Assembly (NCBI RefSeq): GCF_900102215.1
Contig: NZ_FNBG01000014.1
Location: 62,001-126,000, forward strand
DNA: 64,000 nucleotides
Reading direction: 5' to 3'
DNA from: Fontibacillus panacisegetis
GTDB lineage: Bacteria; Bacillota; Bacilli; Paenibacillales; Paenibacillaceae
The notes beneath the pieces were generated by a model. The model was given only the letters and a program-made list of their open reading frames with translations, had not been told where the DNA came from and did not search any database. The position numbers and the translations under genes were made by a program. Of this stretch, positions 46,895 to 55,878 are shown piece by piece (position 1 is the stretch's first letter; every line of letters starts with the position of its first letter).

Positions 46895-47710
46895 ATGGAC
46901 AGTAGGGATTGGGGAACATTTTTGCTTCCGTATGAACAAGCTGTTGAGGAATTGAAGGTCAAATTCAAAACGATGCGTTCTGAGCTTAAAAAACGTGAAG
47001 AATACGCACCGATTGAGTTTGTAACGGGAAGAGTTAAAAAAATTACAAGTATTTTTGACAAAGCCAAGCGATTAAACGTTGCGATGGAGGATATTGAGAC
47101 AGGCATTGAAGATATCGCAGGTATTCGTATCATGTGTCAGTTTGTTGAGGACATTCGCCGAGTAGCCGAATATATTCGGATGCGCAAGGATTTAACGGTG
47201 TTATACGAGAAGGACTATATAACGAATTATAAAGAGAGCGGCTACCGCAGCTTTCATATGATTGTAGAGTATCCGGTTCAGACAGCACTTGGACAAAAGA
47301 TCGTACTCGCTGAGATCCAGATTCGTACATTAGCTATGAACTTCTGGGCTACAATTGAGCATTCGCTCAATTACAAGTACAGGGAGAGCTTGCCTGAGGA
47401 GATGAGGGCACGACTCAAAAAAGCAGGTGAAGCGGCTTTTGTACTAGATAACGAAATGTCCAGTATTCGTCAGGAAATTCTTGAAGCGCAAAAGACCTTC
47501 GAGGATGATGCGAATATCGTTACACAGCTTCTTCATGCTATCCATCAGCTGTATTTCTTCCATCTGGTAAATGAGGCAATCGCTTATCAGAATCGTTTTA
47601 ATGATTTGTGGGAAGAGAAAGATATGGAAGGTATTAAGGATTTGCTTGTTGAGGTCAAGGCATTGATTAAGGCGAACAAAAAAGTCGAGGAACCGGGCGA
47701 TGAGCTATGA
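46895..47710 (+). CDS. Small alarmone synthetase (RelQ/YjbM type)
   Basis: A 271-residue cytoplasmic (p)ppGpp synthetase without hydrolase or regulatory domains. Landmarks: EFVTGRVKKITSIFDKAK, EDIAGIRIMCQFVEDI, KESGYRSFHMIVEYP and EIQIRTLAMNFWATIEHSLNYKY with the catalytic Glu. It is about 60 residues longer than YjbM because of a C-terminal helical extension (from about 205). ATG 46895 has AGGAGGCG upstream, and it overlaps the DUF309 gene by 11 bases. It is probably cotranscribed with pyrD. Confidence 0.9.
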   Translation: MDSRDWGTFLLPYEQAVEELKVKFKTMRSELKKREEYAPIEFVTGRVKKITSIFDKAKRLNVAMEDIETGIEDIAGIRIMCQFVEDIRRVAEYIRMRKDLTVLYEKDYITNYKESGYRSFHMIVEYPVQTALGQKIVLAEIQIRTLAMNFWATIEHSLNYKYRESLPEEMRARLKKAGEAAFVLDNEMSSIRQEILEAQKTFEDDANIVTQLLHAIHQLYFFHLVNEAIAYQNRFNDLWEEKDMEGIKDLLVEVKALIKANKKVEEPGDEL

Positions 47711-48185
47711 GCCGCTGTATGTGGCGTTCCTAGTGTACTTCAATAGAGACCAGGATTATTTTGAATGTCATGAGGTGCTTGAGGAGCTTTGGCTAAAGCT
47801 GGATAAAGAACCATTGTATAAGGGTTTACTTCAGGTTGCTGTCGGACTCTATCATTTTCGAAACGGTAATGTGACCGGTGGTACAAAGATGTTTCGATCT
47901 GCTTATCAAAGGCTGGCTCCTTATCCCCCTGACAGTCTTGGCATCGATCTAGGCAAGCTGCGGAGCGAGGCTGCTTCCTATGCGGATGCGTTGGGTGATT
48001 ACAGCATTCATCCGTTTAAATATTATGATCTATCGATCATTGTATACGATCCAAAGTTATTAGCCCAAATTGAAGTGGCGTCAGCGACGATTCAGCCGAA
48101 CGTTCCCCAGCGCCGTGGACCTCAAAGAGGGGCTAAGCACGAAGCGGCATTACAAATGAAGAATCAGCGTTCGGATATGAAATAG
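47700..48185 (+). CDS. DUF309 family protein
   Basis: A 161-residue helical protein. YFNRDQDYFECHEVLEELWLK and GLLQVAVGLYHFRNGN are the two conserved DUF309 halves. The family is common in Firmicutes and its function is unknown. ATG 47700 overlaps the end of the synthetase gene, so it is translationally coupled to it. A terminator follows. Confidence 0.8.
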   Translation: MSYEPLYVAFLVYFNRDQDYFECHEVLEELWLKLDKEPLYKGLLQVAVGLYHFRNGNVTGGTKMFRSAYQRLAPYPPDSLGIDLGKLRSEAASYADALGDYSIHPFKYYDLSIIVYDPKLLAQIEVASATIQPNVPQRRGPQRGAKHEAALQMKNQRSDMK

Positions 48186-48188
48186 GGC

Positions 48189-48224
48189 AGTACTTCTCTT
48201 ATGAGGAGTACTGTTTTTTTTTTG
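48189..48224 (+). terminator. Terminator after the DUF309 gene
   Basis: CAGTACTTCT and AGGAGTACTG pair around a short loop, followed by a run of ten T. Confidence 0.82.
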
Positions 48225-48325
48225 TGGGGAGATATCGATGTTAATAACTTCAGGATCTCGACTTGAAGTATGATACAATATGGGCATATCGTAATACGTA
48301 ATATCGGAAGAATGGAAGGTACAAC

Positions 48326-49870
48326 ATGGCCGTACAATTACCCCTCGCTTTTTTGGATCGAATGCAGACACTGTTGGGAGATGAGTATGCATCTTTTTTA
48401 TCATCGTATGATAAACCCAAGTACGTGGGCATTCGGGTGAACACTCTCAAAATCGAAGTGGACGAATTTCTGAAAATTACCCCATTTGAGTTAAAGCCAA
48501 TCCCTTGGTGCGAGACTGGATTCTATGTTGATGAGAACGTGAAGCCTGGCAAACACCCTTATTATCATGCAGGCCTATACTATATTCAGGAGCCAAGCGC
48601 GATGTCTCCGGCAGAAGCACTGAAGGTTGAGCCGGGAGATCGGGTGCTGGATTTATGCGCAGCTCCAGGAGGTAAATCAACGCAAATTGCAGGCAAGCTG
48701 CAGGGTAAGGGCATACTGGTTACAAACGACATCAGCGCAGATCGAACGAAAGCGTTGGCTAAAAATATAGAGCTGTACGGTGTGAGAAACGCGGTTGTGC
48801 TGAATGAGACACCGGAGCGCATCGCGAAATCTTTCCCTCATTTTTTCAATAAAATTGTCATTGATGCGCCATGCTCCGGGGAAGGGATGTTCCGCAAGGA
48901 TGAAGATATGATCCGTCAGTGGGAGAAGCATTCGATAGACAAGTGTACATTAATGCAGCGTGACATTCTCAGAACGGCAGCTTCACTGTTAGCTCCGGGT
49001 GGAACGATTGTTTATTCGACGTGTACGTTTGCTCCTGAGGAAAATGAGGGAATGATATCGGAATTTTTGCTAAATAATGATGAGTTTGCAGTTGTCCCGC
49101 TTTCTACTGATTCCGGATTTTCACGTGGACGCCCAGAATGGATACCTGATCGCTTGGAGGGAGCGGTTATCCCTGACGATATCAAAGCGCAGACGGCCGG
49201 GTGTGGTCGATTGTGGCCTCATAAGATCGAGGGAGAGGGTCATTTTTTGGCTGTGCTTCGACATAACGGTGAAGATGTAGATATAAGTCAGGATGACCAT
49301 TACATTGGCTCAAACGAAAAGGATCGGTCACCTGGTCCATTGAAAGAGCGTTCTAACAGGGATCAATCAAGAATTGCACGTAAAGCAGGGAAAAGTATCA
49401 ATAATCAGGGGAAAAAGGGGCTGGATGAGGGGGAGATGATCGAGACATGGTCAGCTTTTGCTCATGAGCATCTCGTGATTGGCTCCCAAGAACAAACTTT
49501 ATTATTTGGTGGTAATGTGTACTTATCTCCACTTTCAAAAGAAAAGTTGGACGGGCTTAAAACCGTACGACCTGGTTGGTATGTTGGTACGTCAAAGAAC
49601 GGAAGGTTTCAACCAGGACACCCGCTCGCAACAGCGCTAAAGCCGGATGAAGCCGCGAGAGTGCTTAATTTGTCTTCACATGATACAGAGGCAGTCCGGT
49701 ATTTAAAGGGAGAGACACTAGAAATTCCTGAATCCCGAATTGTCCGATCTGACGGAGTCAGTCCAAAGGGATATGTGCTTGTTACAGTAGACGGGTACTC
49801 CCTGGGCTGGGGCAAATGGCTGGACGGTATGCTCAAAAATGATTATCCTGCTGGCTGGAGGTGGACCTAA
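48326..49870 (+). CDS. RsmF-like rRNA (cytosine-C5) methyltransferase, copy 1
   Basis: A 514-residue SAM-dependent m5C methyltransferase (NOL1/NOP2/Sun group, RsmF/YebU shape). SAM binding is in LDLCAAPGGKSTQIA; DAPCSGEGMFRKDED gives one catalytic Cys and IVYSTCTFAPEENE the second. The C-terminal ~150 residues form the RNA-binding extension of RsmF. A diverged paralog is at 51771-53189 on the other strand. ATG 48326 has GGAAGG upstream. The next gene starts inside its end. Confidence 0.92.
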   Translation: MAVQLPLAFLDRMQTLLGDEYASFLSSYDKPKYVGIRVNTLKIEVDEFLKITPFELKPIPWCETGFYVDENVKPGKHPYYHAGLYYIQEPSAMSPAEALKVEPGDRVLDLCAAPGGKSTQIAGKLQGKGILVTNDISADRTKALAKNIELYGVRNAVVLNETPERIAKSFPHFFNKIVIDAPCSGEGMFRKDEDMIRQWEKHSIDKCTLMQRDILRTAASLLAPGGTIVYSTCTFAPEENEGMISEFLLNNDEFAVVPLSTDSGFSRGRPEWIPDRLEGAVIPDDIKAQTAGCGRLWPHKIEGEGHFLAVLRHNGEDVDISQDDHYIGSNEKDRSPGPLKERSNRDQSRIARKAGKSINNQGKKGLDEGEMIETWSAFAHEHLVIGSQEQTLLFGGNVYLSPLSKEKLDGLKTVRPGWYVGTSKNGRFQPGHPLATALKPDEAARVLNLSSHDTEAVRYLKGETLEIPESRIVRSDGVSPKGYVLVTVDGYSLGWGKWLDGMLKNDYPAGWRWT

Positions 49871-49874
49871 GGAC

Positions 49875-50633
49875 ATGAAAGACGATAAGAAAAAACGTAT
49901 CGATAAAATTCTTGGCAATATGGGATACGGATCACGTTCTGAAATTAAAAAAATCGTGAAGCAAGGTCGAGTTACATTGAATGGTTCCGTTGTCAAAGAT
50001 AGCGGGACCCAGTGCCTTCCATTGAGCGATGTAATTGAAGTGGATGGTGATCCAGTACTTTATCGTGAATTTATATATTTAATGATGCATAAACCACCTG
50101 GTGTTATTTCCGCTACTGAAGATTTCAGAGAGAAGACGGTCATTGATTTGATCCCTGACGAGTATTTGATTTTTGCTCCTTTTCCAGTAGGGAGACTTGA
50201 TAAGGACACCGAGGGGCTGCTGCTTCTGACGAATGATGGTCAGCTTGCTCACGATCTGTTGTCTCCGCGCAAGCATGTGCCCAAGACGTACGTAGCTAAC
50301 TGCATCGGCCATATTGGAGATGATGTGGTAGAGAAGTTTAAAGAAGGTGTAGAGCTTGATGACGGTTACGTTACCTTGCCGGCAGAATTGCAAGTGCTTG
50401 AAATCATAGATACCGCAGAAGGAGAGAAGATGTCGCGAATTTCTCTGACGATTTCTGAAGGTAAATTCCATCAAGTCAAGCGTATGTTTGAGTCGGTGGG
50501 CTCCAAAGTGACCTATTTAAAACGTGTGTCAATGGGATCGCTAGAGCTGGATGAGAGCCTTCCGATGGGATATGTCCGTGAACTTACGGAGTCCGAGCTT
50601 CAAGCAATGATGATTCATAGAGATAAACGATAG
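49875..50633 (+). CDS. 16S rRNA pseudouridine synthase (RsuA/RluB family)
   Basis: A 252-residue enzyme that isomerises uridine to pseudouridine in rRNA, probably 16S position 516. The N-terminal S4 RNA-binding domain is IDKILGNMGYGSRSEIKKIVKQGRV. The catalytic Asp is in GRLDKDTEGLLLLTND. ATG 49875 is five bases after the methyltransferase stop, with AAGGA close by; the frame could start at 49839 but has no ribosome binding site there. It is almost certainly in one operon with the methyltransferase. Confidence 0.9.
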   Translation: MKDDKKKRIDKILGNMGYGSRSEIKKIVKQGRVTLNGSVVKDSGTQCLPLSDVIEVDGDPVLYREFIYLMMHKPPGVISATEDFREKTVIDLIPDEYLIFAPFPVGRLDKDTEGLLLLTNDGQLAHDLLSPRKHVPKTYVANCIGHIGDDVVEKFKEGVELDDGYVTLPAELQVLEIIDTAEGEKMSRISLTISEGKFHQVKRMFESVGSKVTYLKRVSMGSLELDESLPMGYVRELTESELQAMMIHRDKR

Positions 50634-50648
50634 AAGGAGAGGCAGCTA

Positions 50649-51449
50649 ATGAACTACAAACTGATTGCTTTGGATGTGGATGGAACCTTATTGAATGATG
50701 ATCATGTACTATCATCTGGAACGGCAGAGGTGATCAAGATGATTGCGGATCAAGGAACGGAATTTGTATTGTGTACAGGACGAGCTCCTGTAAATTCGAT
50801 TCCGTATATGAAACAAATTGGATTGGAAGGGTATGTTATTACTCATAATGGGGCGGCTACTGTGAATGTGACGACTGAGGAAATCGTTCATGAGTTCGCG
50901 CTGAATCCGTTTGGACTCGATCCATATATGGATTATTGCCGTAAAAACAACATTCATTTTGATGTAAACACCACGTTTGCTATTTATGTTGAAGGCGTGG
51001 CGGGATTGAGCCAGGAAGCTCTCGATATGTACCACAAGTTTATGATGGAACCTGAGGATTTGCCAGGATGGGCTGACTTCAGCGAGCCGATTGTAAAATT
51101 CACGGTAACTGGAAGTATGGAGCAGATGGACAAGGTATATAGTGACTGGAGTCAATGGGAGCAAGAGTTTAATATGCTTCGTAGTGGGGATTTTTTTATC
51201 GACTTAATGCATAAAGATTCTTCAAAAGGATCGGCGCTTCAAAAGCTGGCAGCGGTACGGGGAATTCCTGCTGAACAAGTGATGGCGATCGGTAACTATT
51301 ATAATGATCTTACGATGCTGACCTTTGCAGGCTTGGGCGTAGCTATGGATAATTCTCCGTTGGAGGTTAAAGCAGCAGCTGATAATGTTACTGCTTCTAA
51401 TAACGAAGAAGGAGTTAAGCTGGCGCTCCAGAAGTACTGTTTATCCTGA
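50649..51449 (+). CDS. Cof-type HAD hydrolase
   Basis: A 266-residue sugar-phosphatase-like HAD enzyme. LDVDGTLLND carries the nucleophile and acid Asp, and GNYYNDLTMLTFA the magnesium-binding Asp; the cap domain lies in between (about 80-185). Typical Cof family substrates are phosphorylated sugars or cofactors. It starts 15 bases after the pseudouridine synthase gene. ATG 50649 is preceded by AGAAGGAGAGG. Confidence 0.9.
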   Translation: MNYKLIALDVDGTLLNDDHVLSSGTAEVIKMIADQGTEFVLCTGRAPVNSIPYMKQIGLEGYVITHNGAATVNVTTEEIVHEFALNPFGLDPYMDYCRKNNIHFDVNTTFAIYVEGVAGLSQEALDMYHKFMMEPEDLPGWADFSEPIVKFTVTGSMEQMDKVYSDWSQWEQEFNMLRSGDFFIDLMHKDSSKGSALQKLAAVRGIPAEQVMAIGNYYNDLTMLTFAGLGVAMDNSPLEVKAAADNVTASNNEEGVKLALQKYCLS

Positions 51450-51478
51450 TTATGGCCTCCTTTTTTAATAGTGTGACA

Positions 51479-51534
51479 AAAACAGGGCTATCCTTCGGTC
51501 ATTGAAATGACTTGAGGGAATAGCCCTGTTTGTG
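51479..51534. terminator. Terminator between the HAD gene and the YjcZ gene
   Basis: AACAGGGCTA at 51481-51490 and TAGCCCTGTT at 51521-51530 are complementary, with flanking T and A runs usable from both strands. Confidence 0.75.
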
Positions 51535-51549
51535 TCTGGTGAAAAATGG

Positions 51550-51645
51550 TTAGATGACGAAAGCCCGGGATACGATAACCAGCAAAATAAAGAGAACCAA
51601 GATAACACCAGTTGATGTGAAACCAGCGCCTAATAAACCGCTCAT
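51550..51645 (-). CDS. YjcZ family small hydrophobic protein, second copy
   Basis: A 31-residue protein, MSGLLGAGF then TSTGVILVLFILLVIVSR, almost identical in its helix to the product at 30320-30421. AAGGAGGAATATC precedes ATG 51645. Spore-associated families of this kind are often multi-copy. No gene shares its strand closely. Confidence 0.72.
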   Translation of the reverse strand: MSGLLGAGFTSTGVILVLFILLVIVSRAFVI

Positions 51646-51770
51646 TGATATTCCTCCTTACTTTCAGTTGGTGTTACCCCGAAATACACGGGATATCGTA
51701 TTGTATGTTTGGAGGCATAATTCGTTTGGACTATTATCTATAAATGCTGGAAAAAGGGTGTACTTCTACT

Positions 51771-53189
51771 TCAATTTCGTAGTCCTTTAGGCAAATGGTT
51801 TTTTAATTGTCCGTTACTGGCCTTTCCCCATCCAAGTGGGAAGTGATCCTCGCCGCATGTTATGGTTACGAGACACCAGCCACGAATACTGTCTGGTATA
51901 GTCAGTGTATCGCCATGCAAATAAGACGTTACCTCAGGAGAATCGGCTTCGAGATTCCAGACGTAAGTAGCGTCCTGTGCGGCAGAGGCCATAGCAAGGG
52001 CATGTGCTGGATGGAATCGATCCTTGCGGAAGTCTCCAAGATGTAGTCCGGCACGTGGGATTTTAAGCCCCGAGAGCTGATCCATATTCAGGCTATAGCT
52101 TTCACTATGGGGAAGTAGATAGAGTGCTTCGCCAAATAAAATGGGTGTGCCAGACGGAGCCTTAAAGCCAGGTAGCTCTTCCTGCGCCCAAGCCAGAAAG
52201 GTTTTCCAGCTGCTGGATACATCCATTGTTTCACGGGAACTGCGATCATTTCGCCCGGTTCGTCCAGAATATCGGGAACTCCGGTCCCGAAGCGAATTTG
52301 CAGAGCTGTCATTAAGGATGTCGTCTGAACTGGTCAAACGTTCAATAAGAGCAACATAATGTCCTTCACCCTCTTGCAGATGCGGCCATATTCTTTTCTC
52401 CTGGACAAGTCTTAGAAATGGATATTCGTTCAGTAAGCGTGACATCATTTCTTCATTCTCACGACGATTGAAGGTACAGGTGGAATAGGCCATTACTCCA
52501 CCGGGTTTAAGCATGGCAACAGCATCCTGTAAAATGTCCCATTGGCGGTTTACACAGACTTCGACCGAAGCAGGAGACCATTCCGATATAGCATCGTGAT
52601 CCTTGCGGAACATTCCCTCACCTGAGCAAGGAGCATCAAGCATAATCCGATCAAAAGCAAGCGGAAATCTTGAGGATAGCTCGCCAGGAGTTGTTTGGGT
52701 TACTACGGCATTTCGAATGCCAAGACGTTCTACATTCTCTGCCAATATTTTAGCACGCTGTGGATGAATTTCATTACTGATTAATAGGCCGGAACCGGCC
52801 ATTTTAGCGGCAATTTGCGTAGTTTTACCACCTGGTGCTGCGGCCAAATCCAGCACGACTTCACCAGGCTTAGGAGCAAGAAGCTCTACAGCAGACATTG
52901 CTGACGGCTCTTGAATATAGTATAAACCGGCTGCATGATAGGGATGTTTGCCTGGCCGGAAATGTTCATCGTAATAATATCCTCCTGTGCACCAAGACAC
53001 AGGGCGAAGGTCAAAGAGTTGTTGAATGGTTTGTTCTGTTTTTGAAGAGGGGGGTATTTTTAAATGGTTGAGTCTTAATCCGTAGGTTCGTTTTGTTGTA
53101 TAACTGTGAAAAAATGCCTCGCCCTCATGTTCACCCAGCATAGTAATGATCTGGTCGCGAAATGCGGCGGGCAGTGATACTTCTGTCAT
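51771..53189 (-). CDS. RsmF-like rRNA (cytosine-C5) methyltransferase, copy 2
   Basis: A 472-residue relative of the gene at 48326. It keeps both catalytic cysteines, in LDAPCSGEGMFRKDHD and MAYSTCTFNRREN, and the SAM motif DLAAAPGGKTTQIA. The C-terminal extension is diverged, with a Ser/Arg-rich insert (SLRDRSSRYSGRTGRNDRSSR). ATG 53189 has AAAGGAGAC upstream; the upstream 69 residues are polar and lack a start signal. It probably modifies a different rRNA site from copy 1. Confidence 0.9.
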   Translation of the reverse strand: MTEVSLPAAFRDQIITMLGEHEGEAFFHSYTTKRTYGLRLNHLKIPPSSKTEQTIQQLFDLRPVSWCTGGYYYDEHFRPGKHPYHAAGLYYIQEPSAMSAVELLAPKPGEVVLDLAAAPGGKTTQIAAKMAGSGLLISNEIHPQRAKILAENVERLGIRNAVVTQTTPGELSSRFPLAFDRIMLDAPCSGEGMFRKDHDAISEWSPASVEVCVNRQWDILQDAVAMLKPGGVMAYSTCTFNRRENEEMMSRLLNEYPFLRLVQEKRIWPHLQEGEGHYVALIERLTSSDDILNDSSANSLRDRSSRYSGRTGRNDRSSRETMDVSSSWKTFLAWAQEELPGFKAPSGTPILFGEALYLLPHSESYSLNMDQLSGLKIPRAGLHLGDFRKDRFHPAHALAMASAAQDATYVWNLEADSPEVTSYLHGDTLTIPDSIRGWCLVTITCGEDHFPLGWGKASNGQLKNHLPKGLRN

Positions 53190-53381
53190 ATTTCGTGTCT
53201 CCTTTCTCCGGTCATAACAATAATAAGAAAACTGTACTGTTATGTGTATACTTACTTTTCGAAGTTTATCATAATGTTTTTCTATATCAAAAGGGGAATG
53301 GATGTTCCTTCCTGCCTGTGGCATAATGGAGGTGTAGGTGTTCATCCGTGAAATAGAAAGATAGAGTAAAGGAGAAACAAT

Positions 53382-54503
53382 ATGAAACTGCTGCAAGCAT
53401 TGTTTTTTCCTCCGGAACAGCCCGGAGGTGTCTCTTCGATGATTCCTTACTTACAGGATAAGTTTAATCCTCCGCATTGGGAGATGGAATTGTTTTCTCT
53501 TCCAAAACGCATTCGCTCGAAAGGCAGCGAACCCGTAGAATTTCATACTTTTGATTGGCATAAGTACGAGGAGAGTCCAATAGTTCAGAAATATATTCAG
53601 ACCTATCGAGATTATTTATGGTGGACCAAGCTGCGAATCAAACGACCTTATGATCTGATTCATGCTCATCATCCGATTGCAGGACTCGCAATGAAGGAAG
53701 TTTTTCCAGACACTCCAGTTGTACAAAGCGTCCATTCCAGTTATGAGCGTGAGCTTATTCTCAACGGACGTATTAAGGAGAATGGCCTGGAGCATAGTTT
53801 TTTGACCTCGATCTATAGAGAACTGGAATACAAGACAGATAAAATGATTACAGTATCCCGATCGTTTGTCGAGTATTTGAGTCCATTTGTAGAACACCCT
53901 GATAACGTAAGCGTCATTCCGAACGGTTTTGATGAAAAACGCTTCAAGCCGGTTCCCCACGAGAATGAAGTAGCGCAGCTTGTTACAGTTTGCCGCCTTG
54001 TGCCTGCTAAGGGACTTGATATTTTACTTAAAGCTTGCGCAGAGCTAAAATCCCGTGGCTTATCCTATGTGCTTCACATTATCGGAGATGGCCCGATTCG
54101 CACCGAGCTGGAGGAATTAGCGCAACGGCTGGGAATATATGATGAAACGATTTTTTACGGATATACTCTTCATCCAGAGGAATTTATGCCATTTTTTGAT
54201 ATTTTCGTATTGCCATCCCGCGCTGAGGCCTTTGGATCTGTATTCGCGGAAGCGGCGCTTTGTTCTCTCGCACTGGTTGGAACTGCGGTTGGTGGGGTTG
54301 CAGAACAAATTGAGGACGGTTCAAATGGACTGCTTGTAGCTTCTGAAGATTATCTAGGGCTTGCTGATGCATTGGAGAAAGTAATTGTCGATCCATCATT
54401 CCGTTATGAGCTGGCTCGAACAGGTTCCGATCATGCGAAGAGTCATTATTCCTTGAATCGGGTTGTGCATGAGCTGAAAAAAATATATTTACAGTTCCAT
54501 TAG
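53382..54503 (+). CDS. Glycosyltransferase family 4
   Basis: A 373-residue GT-B enzyme using a nucleotide sugar. LLQALFFPPEQPGGVSSMIP is the N-terminal acceptor-side loop. The C-terminal donor site has VPAKGLDILLKA, HIIGDGP and PSRAEAFGSVFAEAALCSLALVGTAVGGVAEQ with the EX7E-like Glu pair. The sugar is unknown; a cell-surface or spore polymer is plausible. ATG 53382 has AAAGGAG. It is divergent from the methyltransferase and lies 40 bases before yhaO. Confidence 0.88.
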   Translation: MKLLQALFFPPEQPGGVSSMIPYLQDKFNPPHWEMELFSLPKRIRSKGSEPVEFHTFDWHKYEESPIVQKYIQTYRDYLWWTKLRIKRPYDLIHAHHPIAGLAMKEVFPDTPVVQSVHSSYERELILNGRIKENGLEHSFLTSIYRELEYKTDKMITVSRSFVEYLSPFVEHPDNVSVIPNGFDEKRFKPVPHENEVAQLVTVCRLVPAKGLDILLKACAELKSRGLSYVLHIIGDGPIRTELEELAQRLGIYDETIFYGYTLHPEEFMPFFDIFVLPSRAEAFGSVFAEAALCSLALVGTAVGGVAEQIEDGSNGLLVASEDYLGLADALEKVIVDPSFRYELARTGSDHAKSHYSLNRVVHELKKIYLQFH

Positions 54504-54543
54504 TAGTCTTAATTAATCATAAAATTATCAGAGGTATTAGCCT

Positions 54544-55878
54544 ATGACTTCATTTCGTTTCATCCATACGGCCGATTTGCATCTGGATACGCCGTTTGCT
54601 GGTATGTCTGGAATCAATGATCGGCTGCGCCGACATTTGCAAGAGTCCACCTTCGCCGCGTTTGGCGATTTGGTGGACCTTGCTGTTTCCGAAGAGGTTG
54701 ATTTTATCGTGATCAGCGGGGATATATACGATGCATCCGAGTCTTCTCTTCGGGCTCAGCTTAGACTGAAGGAAGCATGGGACAAGCTTGGACTTCACGG
54801 GATTCCTGTCTATGTTATTCATGGGAATCATGACCCGCTTAGCAGCAGCAGGCAGAGGTTTGTGTATCCGGATCATGTGACTGTGTTTGGTTCCAGGGTA
54901 GAAAGTGCAACAGCTGTGCGGAGAAAGGACGGGTTGCCTGTAGCTGTTGTGAGTGGAATTTCGTATCCCACTTCTTCGGTCACTGAAAATACTTCCTTGC
55001 AATTTCATCGCGATCCATCATCTTCGCTTTATCATATCGCTCTTTTACATGCCAACGTGGATGGACAAGAGGGACATGACGTCTATTCACCTTGCTCACT
55101 TTCAGACTTGAAGAAGTCAGGTTATGATTATTGGGCTCTTGGCCATATTCATAAACGTCAGATATTATGTGAAGCTCCTTGGGTAGTGTATCCCGGAAAT
55201 ATTCAAGGTCGCAGCATGAAGGAGACAGGGCCCAAAGGCTGTTATTTAGTAGATGTTAACGATAACAAGGAGACGACTCTTCATTTTTATGAGCTGGATC
55301 ATGTGCGATGGACAGAAACTGAGCTGAGTATTGAGCATATGACATCAGAGAATAAGTGCAAGGAAATGCTTGAGGATCGATTGGAGTCGCTAAGGTCTGA
55401 GAGTGGAGGAAGGACAACGATCGTTCGACTGAACTTTACCGGAAGAGGACCGCTTCATTCCATGCTCCAGTCTGGAAGAGATAGCAATGAGCTTCTGCAG
55501 GAGCTTCAAAGACAAGAAACTGAGCGAATATCACCAGGGTCAGCTTCGATTCTCGATAGTGTGATATGGCCCGCCAGTTTTAAGGTGAATACAGGTTTGG
55601 ACTATGACAGATCCCTTCTGCAGGAAGAGAACAGCTTTCTAGGTGAGTTGCTTAGATTGTCCGAGCGGTATCAAAATCGTAGTGATGATCTTAATCTTGA
55701 TCTTGACGCCAACGCCATAATTAATGATGCCCTTGCTTCGCTTATGGATCACAGGGTATTAAGAGGTTATGTTCAGGATTTAGGCGAAAAGGAACGTCGC
55801 GAGCTATTGCAGCAGGCTACTGAGATGGCCATATCGCTGCTGGTCGATGAAGAACCGAGAGGCGGTGAGGTCAGTTGA
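54544..55878 (+). CDS. yhaO: DNA exonuclease of the SbcD/YhaO type
   Basis: A 444-residue metallophosphoesterase. HTADLHLDTPF carries the first metal Asp and His, SGDIYDA the bridging Asp, VIHGNHDPLS the Asn and His, and LLHANVDGQEGHD plus GHIHKRQ the remaining His. YhaO acts with YhaN in DNA end processing. The C-terminal ~170 residues are a capping/binding region. ATG 54544 has an AGAGG-type site upstream. The gene overlaps yhaN by four bases. Confidence 0.92.
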   Translation: MTSFRFIHTADLHLDTPFAGMSGINDRLRRHLQESTFAAFGDLVDLAVSEEVDFIVISGDIYDASESSLRAQLRLKEAWDKLGLHGIPVYVIHGNHDPLSSSRQRFVYPDHVTVFGSRVESATAVRRKDGLPVAVVSGISYPTSSVTENTSLQFHRDPSSSLYHIALLHANVDGQEGHDVYSPCSLSDLKKSGYDYWALGHIHKRQILCEAPWVVYPGNIQGRSMKETGPKGCYLVDVNDNKETTLHFYELDHVRWTETELSIEHMTSENKCKEMLEDRLESLRSESGGRTTIVRLNFTGRGPLHSMLQSGRDSNELLQELQRQETERISPGSASILDSVIWPASFKVNTGLDYDRSLLQEENSFLGELLRLSERYQNRSDDLNLDLDANAIINDALASLMDHRVLRGYVQDLGEKERRELLQQATEMAISLLVDEEPRGGEVS

